Assembly: GCF_018143015.1 (NCBI RefSeq)
Contig: NC_054749.1
Span: forward strand, 35,463,000-35,526,999
DNA length: 64,000 nucleotides
Source of the DNA: Lytechinus variegatus
Lineage: Eukaryota; Echinodermata; Echinoidea; Temnopleuroida; Toxopneustidae
Direction of reading: 5' to 3'
A model generated the notes under the pieces. That model had not been told where the DNA came from. It saw nothing but the letters and a program-made list of their open reading frames with translations, and searched no databases. Shown here in pieces: positions 47,311-58,767 of the stretch; positions within the stretch are counted from its first letter, which is position 1, and each line of letters begins with the position of its first letter. The position numbers were made by a program, and so were the translations under genes.

Positions 47311-50300
47311 GGTTAAAGTGTTCAAAATATTAAGAGTGAGCAACATTGTTGCTTCCTTTTCACCCTAGGAACTTGTTTTCATATTTCACACTTGTAAATC
47401 ATATCATGGATTGAAATATTGCTTTTCGTGTGATTTAGAATGTGGTTTAGAATTCAGAGACTTATCATCTGACCCTTCTTTAGTGTTTACCCCCAATAAT
47501 TCATGGAAACGTAACATACATTGCCGAAGATTTGTGAATATGAATGAAAATAAAAGTTTGTGTCTGCGGAAATAGAATCCCATTAACAGTCTTCGAAAGG
47601 TAAAGGACTATTGCTGACGAGCTGTATTCCGGGTCACAATGTAAATTTATCTCCAAATATGAATATTTTTCGAATTATTTTAGATGAAGGATTTGATTCT
47701 TGCGGTTTATGACAGCTTCGTTTTTAGTCTTTTGGAGTGACCGATGAAGACGTTGTGATCACTTACGCTAAAAGGGTCAATCGTCTTCAATGTAGCTAGA
47801 AAGAAGGTCGCTTTTATCTTTTCATTTTAAAGGACACACACATCTCTTTTTTTGGACAGGCAACGATGAACTAGTAATTTTGCTGTGATTGTTATAATGA
47901 ACAATCCCGGTTTTGTAAATTATCTTTTGGGGGTAATTTTTTATCATTCATAGCATAGTCTACACCCTCTTCCGATTCCTCGTTTTCATAATGTTTAATG
48001 CTATGATAATCAATGCCGTTGTTTTTTCTTTATCATCATGGTTATCATTCCATGATCTATTGAAAAATTACTCTTCATTTGATATTTTTAAGTAACTACA
48101 ATCTTTCTAGATTCCTGATGTAATGGCAACTATTGAATAACAAATTTTAAAAATGAACACTTCAGTGAATTAAAATGGTTGGTTAAAAGTAGAAAGTGTA
48201 AAGCAATAGAAGTTGGTAATAATTTATGGATACATAGATAAAAAAGTAAATAAAATAAAGCTTTAAACGGTATCCTCGCTGAAACATTGTTGTTCATATT
48301 GTTAGTACTGCTGAACTGATCTATTCGACTAATATTTTTTCGACCTGAATGTCGAAAATTAGGATTCATGGCGTTGTAGATCACCCTTTGTAGATTAACT
48401 CAGATTACCTCGCTGAGCTTGATAGACCAAAGCTTAAACTATCTTGATCGGGATTGCTTAGAGTATATCGGCATGATAAGATCAGAACTGGGAAACCAGC
48501 AAACGAGATAGCGTTATATTTCCATCAGAAATGGACAGGGACAAAAAAAACATAAAAATATTATTATTAAAAAATATAACTATAGAGGTAAATCAAGCTT
48601 TATCATGGTGATTAAGTCGGTATTTGGCTCAATTTTAAATCTTAATTATGCGAGCAAACAGTTCGTTCGATATGATCAACATCTTGGACACAACACGCAT
48701 ACATCACTATTGACATGCATTGGACGGTAGTAAAATATAAAAATGCTAGTCGATCTTGACAAGAAACTGACGCCTTAAGAGACAAGTTTGCCCAGCCTAT
48801 TGTTTACGAAATACACAAAGTTGATGATTTCCCATACGGGTAAGATGGAAGGAGAGGGGATATAAATTAAGGCATGGGTTATTCTTCCTTCTCAAGTTTC
48901 AGGTTTTATATTCACCAGTAATTTTGAATAAACACTACCTTTTTACCCCAAACTGACGCAGACAGCAAGCTATTTTGGGTGCGCATCGGATCGATAACGC
49001 ATATCAGTCCGGTGTTTAGATCAAAGAACCTACTTCTGCAGATAGATTACCTCATTGTTCTTGCGTATTCAAATTATGCAGTCTCTGAGTAAAGGGCGAC
49101 CACTTTGACTATCAAACAGAATAGAAACGGAAGGAAAGGTATCCTCTGTTACCAAAAAAGTTAATATTTGCATATCAGGATGATACACTGATACACTGGC
49201 CTACATACGGACCTATCCTTATGTGTCAATGCAAGCAAATGTGAATCAATCGATGATGTCATGACGATAATTATATCGTGTTTAGTTTCTTGAAAGGAAA
49301 TGAAAGGGCTTCAGTCAGTCGACAGGTCGACTAACAGTTTTTTTGCATATCTAATGATCTTGGTGTGGACGAAAGCACCTCTTGTTATTCTGCCATTGCT
49401 ATAGATATTGACCAAATTTAATCGTTTTTTGGTATCTTTACAAAAAAATAAAAACATATTCTTTTAGGTCATGTGCCTGGGGGTTTTGAAAAAAAAAAAA
49501 TTTAATATAGGTGACACTTTTGATCTAAAACATGATTAAAAATATTATTTTCTTGCAACAAAAGTTGTTGATTTTACACTTATTTATTAATTAATTAATC
49601 TATGTATTTATTTATTTTTCTTTATTTTATAGTGCAGTGTACATTTAGCAGCTTTAAAACGAGAATACTACGCTCTCATTGATCTGAGCCAACAGTTTCC
49701 ACACTAGGCCACTCCACGGTCACACTCATGTGGTAATATCTTCAAATTACCCGCGCCGGCTGTTTTAAAAACATTATTCAGCCAATCGGAACTCTTGATT
49801 TTATACTGCTCGTCTTACATCTTGATGAAAAAAAAATGGCTGGTGACCGATCTAAAAAGGTGCCACTTATCGAGAGTGATATTGTAGAAAAGTAAATAGT
49901 TTGACCTTTCTAAAGATGTTAATAGTATTTGTGCCCAAAACTAAAAGTTTGCACAATTAGCAAGGGAAAACAGAAGTAGACAATTCCGTTTGAGGCGTTT
50001 TTCAGGCGTGAATTCACCTATTTACAAAAATATTTCATTCAAAAGAAATGATCATTATAAAAGAGTAACATTTACTTTTTCATATGGTACAAAAATATGC
50101 AATATTACTAGAGAATATGGTGGGTAAATTCTTTGAGAAGTAAAATTTCATAACTTACGATATTTTGCAGGGAGATGAATTCAGCTCATAGAAGAGTCGG
50201 TTAAATCCTCCTCCTATTTCCTGCACAAATGGATTCAGATATATATGAGGGGAGGGATAAAAAGAAAATTAAGCAAATGCATTTGATCATTTCTGTCAGG

Positions 50301-51414
50301 AAACCTATTTGATTCCCCCATTGCGCGCTTGTCTTGCAATGCGAACTGTGATTAACACAAATTACAATTGTTGAATTATTATTTTTTATATATCCCTTAG
50401 ACTCATTTTCCCTTTGCTCTCCAAACAGTTTGATGTGAGTGGCTATGGGGTTTCTGTCTATTTTTTGCGCTGCCACCAAGTTTTTTCTCCAACATTTTAG
50501 AAGATTTCTGACTACATGGACTAAGTCAAAGTACGTGAGTGCGCACACTCTTTGGTAATCACTACGTGGGCATTCAGATCAAGTTTACTCCATGAAAGAC
50601 TACAGTCGCTATGGAAACAAAGAATATAATTTAATACTTTCGTTTTTTCTCTCTCTCTGCGCTTATGGGCGACATTATCAAGTCTCTGGCTGTGATGATG
50701 CGACGACGATTCGATTAAAACTTGATTATTCTGCATTTAATAGGTGACCTGGGTACGGACAGGGGCGATTGCTTACGCCAATCGCAGCAGTGGTTCCCAA
50801 TAATAGATTAAACCAGCCGGGTTGTTCTTATATATTGGAATAAAAAGGCACATTTTGCAGGTTTGGTTCCATTTCATTTAATGAGGTTTTGCAGTATGAT
50901 CTTTATCTTGGTTGTTTGATGAAGAAGTGGGATTGTCCTGTCCCGGTAGCGGCGGTAGGGTAAAAACATCATTTCTCAATAAAAAAAACTGATCCATATT
51001 TTGCAGATGCCTGCCAGCATGGCCTTGCATCTACTTTGTACATGGTCAACCTTAAATCCGATTATCATTCTCGATACCATTCTTTCAAAGATTAAAAACC
51101 CAAATTATTGACTCGCACATTATCTGATCAGCTGCCCCTCGGCCAATTCAGATTTTGAAACAACCTTGAATTAGTGTTCCGTTACCTTTTTTTTCAGAGA
51201 GTAAGCAAAACATTCTAAAATTAAACTTTGGAACAGCTACAAAAATACCCCAAAATCATGAAGATGGTGATAAGAATGTACCTTTAATCCATGTCATATT
51301 CCGAATGCATGTTGCTTCTAAAACTCTTTCAGGTAAACATGAAAAAGGGTGGCATTTATTTCATAGATTCGACAAATCACTTAGTACCTTAATAATGGTC
51401 AAGCACATGTATAT
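47311..51414. other. No gene recognised
   Basis: AT-rich sequence. Open frames reach 115 codons (50201-50548, minus) without a recognisable domain. No tRNA-like block or clear inverted repeat was seen. Confidence 0.5.
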
Positions 51415-51695
51415 CTCTTGTACAATAGCAGCACCCAAAAGGGGTGCTTATGAGTGCAATCTTGCTCATTTGCACCTAATTTAGCTATATTACGCACCCA
51501 ATAAGGTGCAGAAATGAACCGTGTAATGAGGGTTTAAATTTTAACCTTTCATAATTTCAAGTATTATACACAATTTTGCACCTTTTAGGATGCAAACGAG
51601 CATTTATTGGTGCAGATAATGATAAAAAGGTGCATTTTTTTGCACCTTTTCCCATTTAGGGTGCAAGATTACACCCCTAAAGGTGAGTACAAGAG
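51415..51695. repeat. Palindromic MITE D built of GGTGCA/TGCACC words
   Basis: The terminal inverted repeats CTCTTGTAC (51415-51423) and GTACAAGAG (51687-51695) enclose 281 bp. The interior repeats TGCACC, GGTGCA and near variants about a dozen times in both orientations (for example 'AAAAGGTGCATTTTTTTGCA' 'CCTTTT'). It is non-coding. The style is the same as MITEs A and C, with a different word. Outer boundaries are approximate. Confidence 0.6.
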
Positions 51696-54000
51696 TGTGA
51701 TTTAGGGTTCAAAAATTTCTTAGTGTGTAGGGTAGGCCTATGTTTATTTCCAAAGCTTTTTGAAGACTATATAGCCAGACGTGTTTATGGTATGTTTTTT
51801 ACCCCCAAGCTTTTTCACCGGGGTCATATTCTGGCGACAACTTGTTTAGGGGCTAAAATGTGTAAATTAAAAAAAAAATTGTTTCGGGGGTTATTTTGCA
51901 CATAGAGAAAAACTCAATTAGGGGGTGTTTGGAAATTACTTGGTCACGCGTGTGTACAGCTATATATTTGATCCCCCCAATATGTATCTTTTTTTCAAAT
52001 CTACGTGCATGAAATAATTGGCGTTGCAAGTGTAGTGATCAAATCAATCTAGAGTAATGATGACAATGACAATAATAATAACAACAACAATAAAAACAAT
52101 ATAAGAAATGTCAAATTATGACATTAATTGCTCACTTACAAAATATGTGTATCATTTTGCATACAATTGCTCCACTTTAAAATCCAATATCCTTTTAATC
52201 GTATTCATTTTTTTATTTGAATCTGATTCAACCGATTTTGCTTGTCTAAAATCATGCCTATTAAAATCACATCAATATTTATTTCAGTTGGATTAGGTGA
52301 CGAGTTAAAACTTAGAGAAAGAGAATGATATACAGGTAATGACAGGTCGGTGTCTCAGTATATCGACTATAATCGACGTGTGAATAATGCGGATAATATT
52401 TTCCGAGCAACTGATCGCGATTGTCAAGATAAAATTGGAGGCGGCTATCACGGAAGACTTACCACCATCTTAGCTATTAAGACAAGACATTAATGGACTC
52501 TCAAATCACATTCTGTCATTCATTTGACATGGTTGGTTTGCTAAGCTTATCAAGGAAGAGACGTCGAAGAGAATGATAGAGTTAAAGAGATGGCTCTGTA
52601 ATGCACACCTATGGATGCGGTTATTGGTAGTGGATTAGAAATCCCTCGTTAATTATAATGCATTTCCTTATTATTTTAATGTAGAATAGATGGCCTGTAC
52701 TGTCTCCATTTACATTCATCACCAGGGGTGCTTCATGACATGACAGGTATGTCACCCTGGCATATCCATTATAAAAAAATATAATAAAAACGTCCATCAT
52801 TCATGTCATTTTCCACTCTTTCCATTTTGTATTAATCTCATAAAATTTAAGGAAAAATAAAGTGGTTGATGTTTTTTTTCATCTTTGAGACCAAAAATGT
52901 TTGAAAAGAGTTCGAATGAATTTACAAAGGGCCGCACGGTTTAACCTTTCTCTGCTGGGAACGTGTCAGTCATGGTATTGGAAATGATAGAATTTCCAAA
53001 CTAGGCATTTCATAGGTCGTTTATTTCATAAGAAACTACAAAGAGTAAACACATTCACTATGCCATTGGTATTTAATGATTTAATATCTGTATATTTTGA
53101 TTATTTGCAAATCATTTTACGAAAACCCCAAAAATTGTGAAATTAAATTCTTTACATGGGGTTAAAACAGAATAAATCAAACATCCAACTTGATGATCTT
53201 TTAACACTATCAACAGTAATGGTATTGAAGATTGCAACAAGAATCTAGTCTTACACCTTGATATTATTCCAATATTTTTCCTGAACAAATACTGTGGACT
53301 CACTGGTCCCAATGATCATGATAATAGAACGTCATCGCCATGGGATATATTGAACTCTTCGTTGTAGGCACGTCAAATTTCCCCGGGGTACTTTAAGCGG
53401 GAGATGATAAATTTATCTTATCAATGAAGAAATAAATGGATCCCAATCTTATAGGGTAACTGCCAATTCGAGTTCTTACCTCTCCCGCTTTTGTATCACC
53501 CTCTCTCCGTTATCACCCGTGTCGTCTACAACGGTATAGTGGAAGAGGGGGGGGGGGTGCAGACGTGGGATGTCACAAAGGGATATACGTTTGTCCCCCC
53601 CCCTCCATTTGCGCCTATCGACCTATCATTATATAGACATAGAAAAACGCAGAAGGCTTCATCAGTCAGAACCTCCAAGGATACGGGTCAATATTAGCTC
53701 GGCGATTGAGTTTCATCGAATTGTTACGGGAAATAGAGGCAAGGGTGTAACGAGCAAAAGAATCAAATTCAACGAAACGAATTAAAAAAAGGGAAGGCGT
53801 TGGGTCATCACTTTAAGATGAGAAGGGCATTGACAATTTTTAAAGTGGTTATCCCCGCTCTACCCTATACCTCCAACAATGAAGAGTAATTAGCACAAAC
53901 CGAGAATCTGGCGAATATCTTTGAGCAGGAATTATCTTCTTATCCGATTCAACTTTTAGATAATGAATCAAAAACCCCAAAACCCAATTTTGATCAAGCC
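51696..54000. other. No gene recognised
   Basis: AT-rich spacer. A G run (about 53548-53557) and a C run (about 53595-53603) are the only conspicuous low-complexity tracts. No exon recognised. Confidence 0.5.
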
Positions 54001-54778
54001 TTTAAAAGGATGGTCCGGGCTGAAAATATCTATATCTAAATAAATAGAGTAAAATTCACAAAGCACAATTTTATTAATATCTGATAACAAATAACGAAGT
54101 TGTTGAATTTTAAAGTTTATCAATATTTTGTGAAAACAGTTATATGCACATCGTCATGAATATTCAATAGGTGGGGTGATAATGCCACATCCCCACTTTT
54201 CTCTTTTCTTATGTTATTACATGAAATCATAATTGTCTCATTTTTGTCATACATGTTTAAATGATGTGTTTCCATTATTCAATTTGATTCAATTCATTTA
54301 TTTTCTCTTTCAATCTTTTTACATTTAGAATGATAGTTCAATATACATATTTACAAATTATAACATTTAAATCATTTTATAATACAATAATACTATGAAA
54401 TCGAAAGAGAAGGAGACCAACTAAAAAGCAGAGCTTGTAGGGTGAATGCATGGTTAAATAAGTTGCGGCAATAAATAACTAATGCACTTAATCAGTTGTC
54501 AATTCAATTGATTTATTTTTTGGTAGAAAAAATGCGTAAACCTGATTTTAAATAATCAAGTACAAAAGAAACAAGTAGGGATATGACATCATCAGCCCAC
54601 GTAATGACTATCCATGAAGACATGCCTAGAACTGTTTCACTGGAATAATGCAAATCTTTAAAAATTGATAACTTTTTATCTGTTTTCTGTTTTTTTGTCA
54701 AGTTTTCAGCATTTTGATCTGTGAATTTCACTCTATTTTTAGAGATATAAATATCTCCACCCTCGTCCATCCCTTTAA
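54001..54778. repeat. Long palindromic TTAA-type MITE, copy 1 (interrupted)
   Basis: The left end 'TTTAAAAGGATGGTCCGGGC' and right end 'CCACCCTCGTCCATCCCTTT' 'AA' are inverted. The arms pair over about 250 bp: 'AGAGTAAAATTCACAAAGCA' on the left against 'TGTGAATTTCACTCTATTTT' on the right, and 'CACATCCCCACTT' against 'AGTAGGGATATGACATCATC'. The ends sit in TTAA. The same element recurs at 60233-60812. Copy 1 carries a foreign block at about 54272-54465. I recognise it as a frequent echinoid repeat (from memory). Confidence 0.85.
54272..54465 (-). mobile_element. LINE 3' tail inserted in the palindromic MITE
   Basis: Relative to copy 2, the 54-kb MITE holds extra sequence here. Read on the minus strand, it ends 'GAAAGAGAAAATAAATGAATTGAATC', a LINE-like tail of TTGAA units. 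The MITE resumes at 'AAGTTGCGGCAATAAATAAC', which matches 'AAGTTGCAGCAATACAGTAA' in copy 2. The LINE piece therefore inserted after the MITE. Breakpoints are good to about 10 bp. Confidence 0.6.
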
Positions 54779-55430
54779 TTATTGAGGGCTGATTTCGAAC
54801 GGGGTCAAAATCAGCCTACCCATTTTTATTATTGGAAACTGTAATAAACCATTCTAAAGAAAATAATATACTGCTTTCTCCTCCCACTTACAAAGTGTTT
54901 GACATCGTAAGCACGATATAGTCCAAGAGCCGTATCAATCACACATCTCTATTCCAGAACCTGATAGGATACTATGATCAATAGTTCACATTACCATTAA
55001 ATATTTATCAAAATTAAATCGCTTGCATCATAAATCAAGCAGAGCTGCAACAAGTGTGTTTGATGGCATTAAAAGATTAAGGAACTATGATGAATCACTG
55101 TCGATGTAACCTTACACGAGCTGGCCCAGATAAAATGAATGATATTTCGGGAGTACATGTAGGAAAAATAAAATATATCTTTAATTTGGCTCACGGTTCC
55201 ATGAACATCTGTGAAAACTCCCAGGATGGCTTGGAGAAGCAGTTGTGTGTATTAATAACAAATAAAGCATGTTAATTGGCTAGATGCTTGATAGTCTAGG
55301 ATAAAATAGGATAAACAGCACACTTGTAGTCCAGAATTGTTACCAACGTTGGCCCGATCAGCCATTCTCGAGAAAGAAATTGAATGAAAAGCACCTTTAT
55401 TCTAGTTAACCTTCCGTAACCTGCAGTAGG
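54779..55430. promoter_or_regulatory. 5' flank of the C-type lectin gene
   Basis: Transcription of the lectin presumably starts in this interval. An in-frame TAA lies at 55407-55409, 21 bp before the ATG, so the coding start is bounded. AT-rich words near 55297-55315 (GATAAAATAGGATAAA) could serve as a weak core promoter, but no good TATA box stands out. 'CTTCCGTAACCTGCAG' just before the ATG could alternatively be a splice acceptor, which would put the promoter further upstream. Confidence 0.25.
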
Positions 55431-55697
55431 ATGAACCGAACTAGAAGACAAACTGTACACCGTCTCCTGGTGACATGGATAGCTCTCCAGACGCTTTCCA
55501 TGGGTTGTCCTCTATCACACCCACCGCCGGTACCAGCAACGCCATCGGTCTGCCACAACCAGTGCCCTTCAGGTTGGAACTACTTGGACAAATCTTGCTA
55601 CATCCTCGTTGGGGAACCGCTACCTTGGCCAGACGCAGAATTACGTTGCCATGACCTTGTCGTAGCAGCCTGCGGACATGGTGTGATGGGGCACCTG
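55431..55697 (+). CDS. Secreted C-type lectin, exon 1 (signal peptide, linker, start of CTLD)
   Basis: The 89 residues begin with a basic leader and a hydrophobic core (LLVTWIALQTLSMG), a likely signal peptide. A Pro-rich linker (HPPPVPATPS) follows, then the C-type lectin domain from about residue 40 (CHNQCPSGWNYLDKSCY, then WPDAELRCHDL). The exon ends at ...GHL with donor GTTCGT in phase 0. That donor departs from GTRAGT, but joining to exon 2 restores GHLASI, a hallmark of the fold. An extra CG-containing stretch (VVAACGHGVMGHL) sits where most lectins go straight to G-G-H-L. A similar insertion occurs in echinoid spicule-matrix lectins such as SM50 (comparison from memory). Upstream in-frame TAA at 55407 supports this start. 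Confidence 0.85.
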
Positions 55698-56347
55698 GTT
55701 CGTTTCTAAGATTCTACTTTTACTTGGATCACATTTTGTGTGCACTTTGTAGTCTGTAGTGCAGTTGTTTCCATCCATGCTAATTCGAGCTACTACATCA
55801 TGATCATTGCATCGTGGTCTTGGGGTTTAATGCCATATTTAGACACATGGTGATTTGGCGGGGTTCGACCCATATACCACGACAGTTATCCCCTGGGCAA
55901 GCCTTTTCATCTACATTTATATTGCTTTTTCGTCATACATTTAAACACAATCGTAGGCATCTTGTACTTGCACTTGTTAAAACACATCGCTGACTTTGAA
56001 GGGCCAACGACCATTTTGAATGTCAAAACCCTATGGTTTCTTTTATTGTACGTTTGTGGTCGGGTGTATGGCCTCTAAACTCGCCTGGAAACTGAATATT
56101 TGAGCAAATTTTATTTCAAATTTGCATTGGACTTTTTTAAAGGTAAAATAGAATCCAGTCTTAAGTGGAAGTCTATCCAATACTAAGCTTTTGTCAATAA
56201 GTGCATAGAATTAAAGTTTGGTGAATTAAAACCAATCAAAGTCTGACAAACTTATGGTTGTGGTAAAAGCCGTCATGGTAGCGAATGTTCATAGCAAATT
56301 AAATAACCTGAGCCTACTGGGTACAATATTCAAAATATTTCTTTCAG
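55698..56347 (+). other. Lectin intron 1 (650 bp)
   Basis: Starts GTTCGT and ends ATTTCTTTCAG, a strong acceptor. Phase 0. Near 55861-55871 there is a B-box-like 'GGGGTTCGACCC', perhaps a SINE remnant, with no convincing A box. Confidence 0.8.
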
Positions 56348-56531
56348 GCTTCGATATACGGGGACGCAGAGAACAATTTCGTTCATTGCCTTTGGAAGCG
56401 CATGGGCCGTGGGGATATGGCTATAGATGGTATATACTGGATTGGTCTCACCAAACAATCAGGTCACTTGTACTGGACGGATGGCTCCCTTCCTCTTTAC
56501 CATCAATGGGATTCCGGCGTCCAAGAAACTG
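56348..56531 (+). CDS. Secreted C-type lectin, exon 2 (CTLD core)
   Basis: In the frame set by exon 1 (not the frame of the longest open reading frame here), 184 nt encode ASIYGDAENNF, then WIGLTKQSGHLYWTDGS and YHQWDSGVQET. WIGL is the CTLD core signature, and W-T-D-G and the next W are the usual strand landmarks. Where sugar-binding lectins have an EPN or QPD loop motif after W..G, this one has GVQE, so canonical calcium-dependent mannose or galactose binding is not predicted. The donor is ACTG|GTAAGA, leaving phase 1. Confidence 0.9.
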
Positions 56532-56833
56532 GTAAGATGGTGGTATCTTTGTAAATTATGACAGTGTTCTCTTTGAAGAGTATTTAGACATAAATGATTT
56601 GTGATCTATCATTAAGTCTCACAATGAGACGGAAATATGTCCGTACCACAAGCTTAAGTAATTTGCAATAGTCCGTACAATGATAGGAGCTGCAAACTCT
56701 GTAATTGTATACGGGTTTTGGAAAGAGGCAATGCGATGGTGAGATAATTCAGACTAAGTAATAATACGACACATACACGAGGAAAGAGGGTATGAGGGAA
56801 TGCAATAGAAGATGGAAAGATGCATGGCGAGGT

Positions 56834-56975
56834 CACTGGCGGATCCACTGGAAACACAGCCGGCTCGAGCCCCCCCCCCTTGAGACGCACAATTAAAACT
56901 TGTAATGTAAACATGCCGTTAAAACGCAAGTGTGATCCACCCCCCCCCCCCTTGGAAAATCCTGGATCCGCCCCT
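56834..56975. repeat. Small hAT-like MITE in lectin intron 2
   Basis: The ends 'CACTGGCGGATCCACTGG' and 'CCTGGATCCGCCCC' are inverted copies. The interior carries two C runs (about 56870-56879 and 56939-56951). Ends of the CACTGGCGG type plus runs of G/C resemble the termini of the hAT transposon at 28582. No duplication could be confirmed. Confidence 0.6.
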
Positions 56976-56979
56976 TTTG

Positions 56980-57113
56980 GTCTGACAAGTTTTCCGATCT
57001 GACAACTTCCCTTGATTTTGATAAGCCGAGAAGCACTGTTAATATGGTAACTGCCGGATTAATCAGGATTTGTCGGATGAACTGTCTGACAAGTCCTTTC
57101 ATGTATAAACGCT
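56980..57113 (-). repeat. 'CTTGTCAGACAG' MITE, copy 1 (inverted)
   Basis: On the minus strand it reads 'AGCGTTTATACATGAAAGGA' 'CTTGTCAGACAGTTCATCCG' and ends with 'GAAAACTTGTCAGACC'. It is the reverse-oriented relative of the element at 57384-57540. Confidence 0.65.
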
Positions 57114-57383
57114 CACCGAGACCATCCTGAAGTTTATAAGGTATAGTGAAATATTTTTTTTACCAGAATTAGTTCCGCGTTAAAAACAAATACATTCGCC
57201 GACTATGTAACCTTTTTTTATGCCTGTAGCTCATTCATAGCAAGAGGGTTTCTTTTTTCTAAGAACATTCATCAAGTATGCATCATTCATGTTATTACGT
57301 TTTGCGGCCATGTTGAGTAATGGTCATTGATCGGTGACGGTAACTCGTTTACATTGGTTGGCCCAGAGCAATAGCGATTGTAG

Positions 57384-57540
57384 GGGAGCGTTCCATGAAA
57401 GGACTTGTCAGACAGTTATCCGACAAGTACTGTTTTTCACGACAGTCACTATGGTGAGAGTGCCTCTCAGCCAATCATAAGCAAGGAAAATTGCCAGACC
57501 TGACAACTTGTCGGACGAAAATGTTGATGAAACGCTCTCT
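57384..57540 (+). repeat. 'CTTGTCAGACAG' MITE, copy 2
   Basis: The left end 'GGGGAGCGTTCCATGAAAGG' and right end, read inward, 'AGAGAGCGTTTCATCAAC' are terminal inverted repeats. Inner words ACTTGTCAGACAG and TTGTCGGACGAAA are also paired. About 157 bp, non-coding. Confidence 0.75.
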
Positions 57541-58255
57541 AGTTTTAACATATAGTGCGTATCAGGAGAAGATGTGAATGTATACCTACCTTTGTAGGAC
57601 TAATGTTTCGCATTGAGAAGTGCCTAATAAAGGAAATAATTGTCGTGTTCACTCTAATAATTATAGTCACGTGTGTATTCTTTTAGCGCACCGTGTTATG
57701 TATTTTTGGCGCTGAACTTTCTCTTTGAAGCAAACTTCAGTTTGAATTAACCTTTGTCAGATATGTTTCCATGATGATTATAAATCCTGATAAGAATTTA
57801 CGAAAATCATTGTTTTCCTACAATATGTCATTTACTTTGTTACCATCTTTACTGACTCAAGTTTTTTTTATTCTAGTTTTACGATTCTTCCTACCCATTT
57901 TGAAGGATTAGCAATTAATAGGTTATTTGAGATTTAGGAGAAAGCAAGCATGTCAAGGGACAATCAACTGAAGAGTGTCAACATATTGTGTGCGATATTC
58001 AATAGTCGAAGACTATCGTCACATTGAGGTAGCGTATTTGAAAACATATACTTTTTCTTCTAAAATAGTGAAGTACACTTGTGGGAAGGGGCACTATTAA
58101 CCATAATAACTATAGAAAATCAAAATTTTGACAAATTTGTCCCTCCCTCAGCAGGTTGTTATCCGCATTTCTGGCGACTTCACTAAATATGAAATACAAG
58201 GGAGGTGGCTGACAGAAATGTATCACTCATCTATCTTCTTTCATCCCATACCCAG

Positions 58256-58443
58256 TCGACAGTAAAGATGGTTTCTGTACATATGTGTCTGGTCGAGGAA
58301 TCAGCCAGAAGAAATGGAACACTACAGACTGTGAGCACCCAGTGAATAGGGTTAACGGTCTACCGTTTGCCTGTGAGTTTGTCCAAGCTCCAAACCAACC
58401 TGTGAATCAGCCCGAACCTGTGAGAGCTCCTGGACCTGTATAA
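58256..58443 (+). CDS. Secreted C-type lectin, exon 3 (CTLD end, Pro/Gln tail, stop)
   Basis: After joining in phase 1 the sequence runs VDSKDGFCTYV, then KKWNTTDCEH and LPFACEF, the terminal C...W...C...F.CE pattern that closes a C-type lectin domain. A usual WND calcium-ligand triad is replaced by WNT, in line with the missing EPN/QPD loop. The N-T-T sequence is a possible N-glycosylation site. A 19-residue Pro/Gln/Val tail (QAPNQPVNQPEPVRAPGPV) ends at TAA 58441-58443. The spliced protein is 212 residues. The Pro/Gln tail after the CTLD again recalls spicule-matrix proteins; that family link is inference. Confidence 0.9.
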
Positions 58444-58761
58444 ATCTATCCTCGGGTTGGAATAGGGAAGGAGGCTTTTCATAAAGAGTTAAGATCGACG
58501 TGTTAAAACACAACAAGCGAAACCGTCTTCAGACCAGCCAAAGTTGTTGCGTTGGATTTGTGATGAGTGACTCTAAATATAATATACATGATGGAGTAAG
58601 CCTATGATTTAAACTCTCTTCTTATAACTGTATAATAAGAATGTTGCTGTCCGATTGGTAAATTGCAATTTACGAGTCATGGTTAGTTGTAGTTCAGCAG
58701 AAAGTAGTCTGCGTTGATCTGTTATATATTCACAACGATTATTGACATTGTTATGATTATT

Positions 58762-58767
58762 AATAAA
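58762..58767 (+). terminator. Candidate polyadenylation signal for the lectin
   Basis: The AATAAA hexamer lies 319 bp after the stop codon and is the first exact one I noted downstream. Confidence 0.4.

Larger units (their letters stand above)
56532..58255 (+). other. Lectin intron 2 (1724 bp), with three small MITEs
   Basis: Starts GTAAGA and ends CATACCCAG. It contains a hAT-type MITE (56834-56975) and two copies of a 'CTTGTCAGACAG' MITE in opposite orientations (56980-57113, 57384-57540). No other exon is seen, and none is needed to complete the lectin fold. Confidence 0.85.

Noticed and set aside
55855..55915. B-box-like GGGGTTCGACCC in lectin intron 1
   Set aside because: No properly spaced A box on either strand.
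56254..56535. 93-codon frame covering lectin exon 2
   Set aside because: It is in the wrong frame. The shifted frame gives WIGLTKQSGHLYWTDG and connects to exons 1 and 3.
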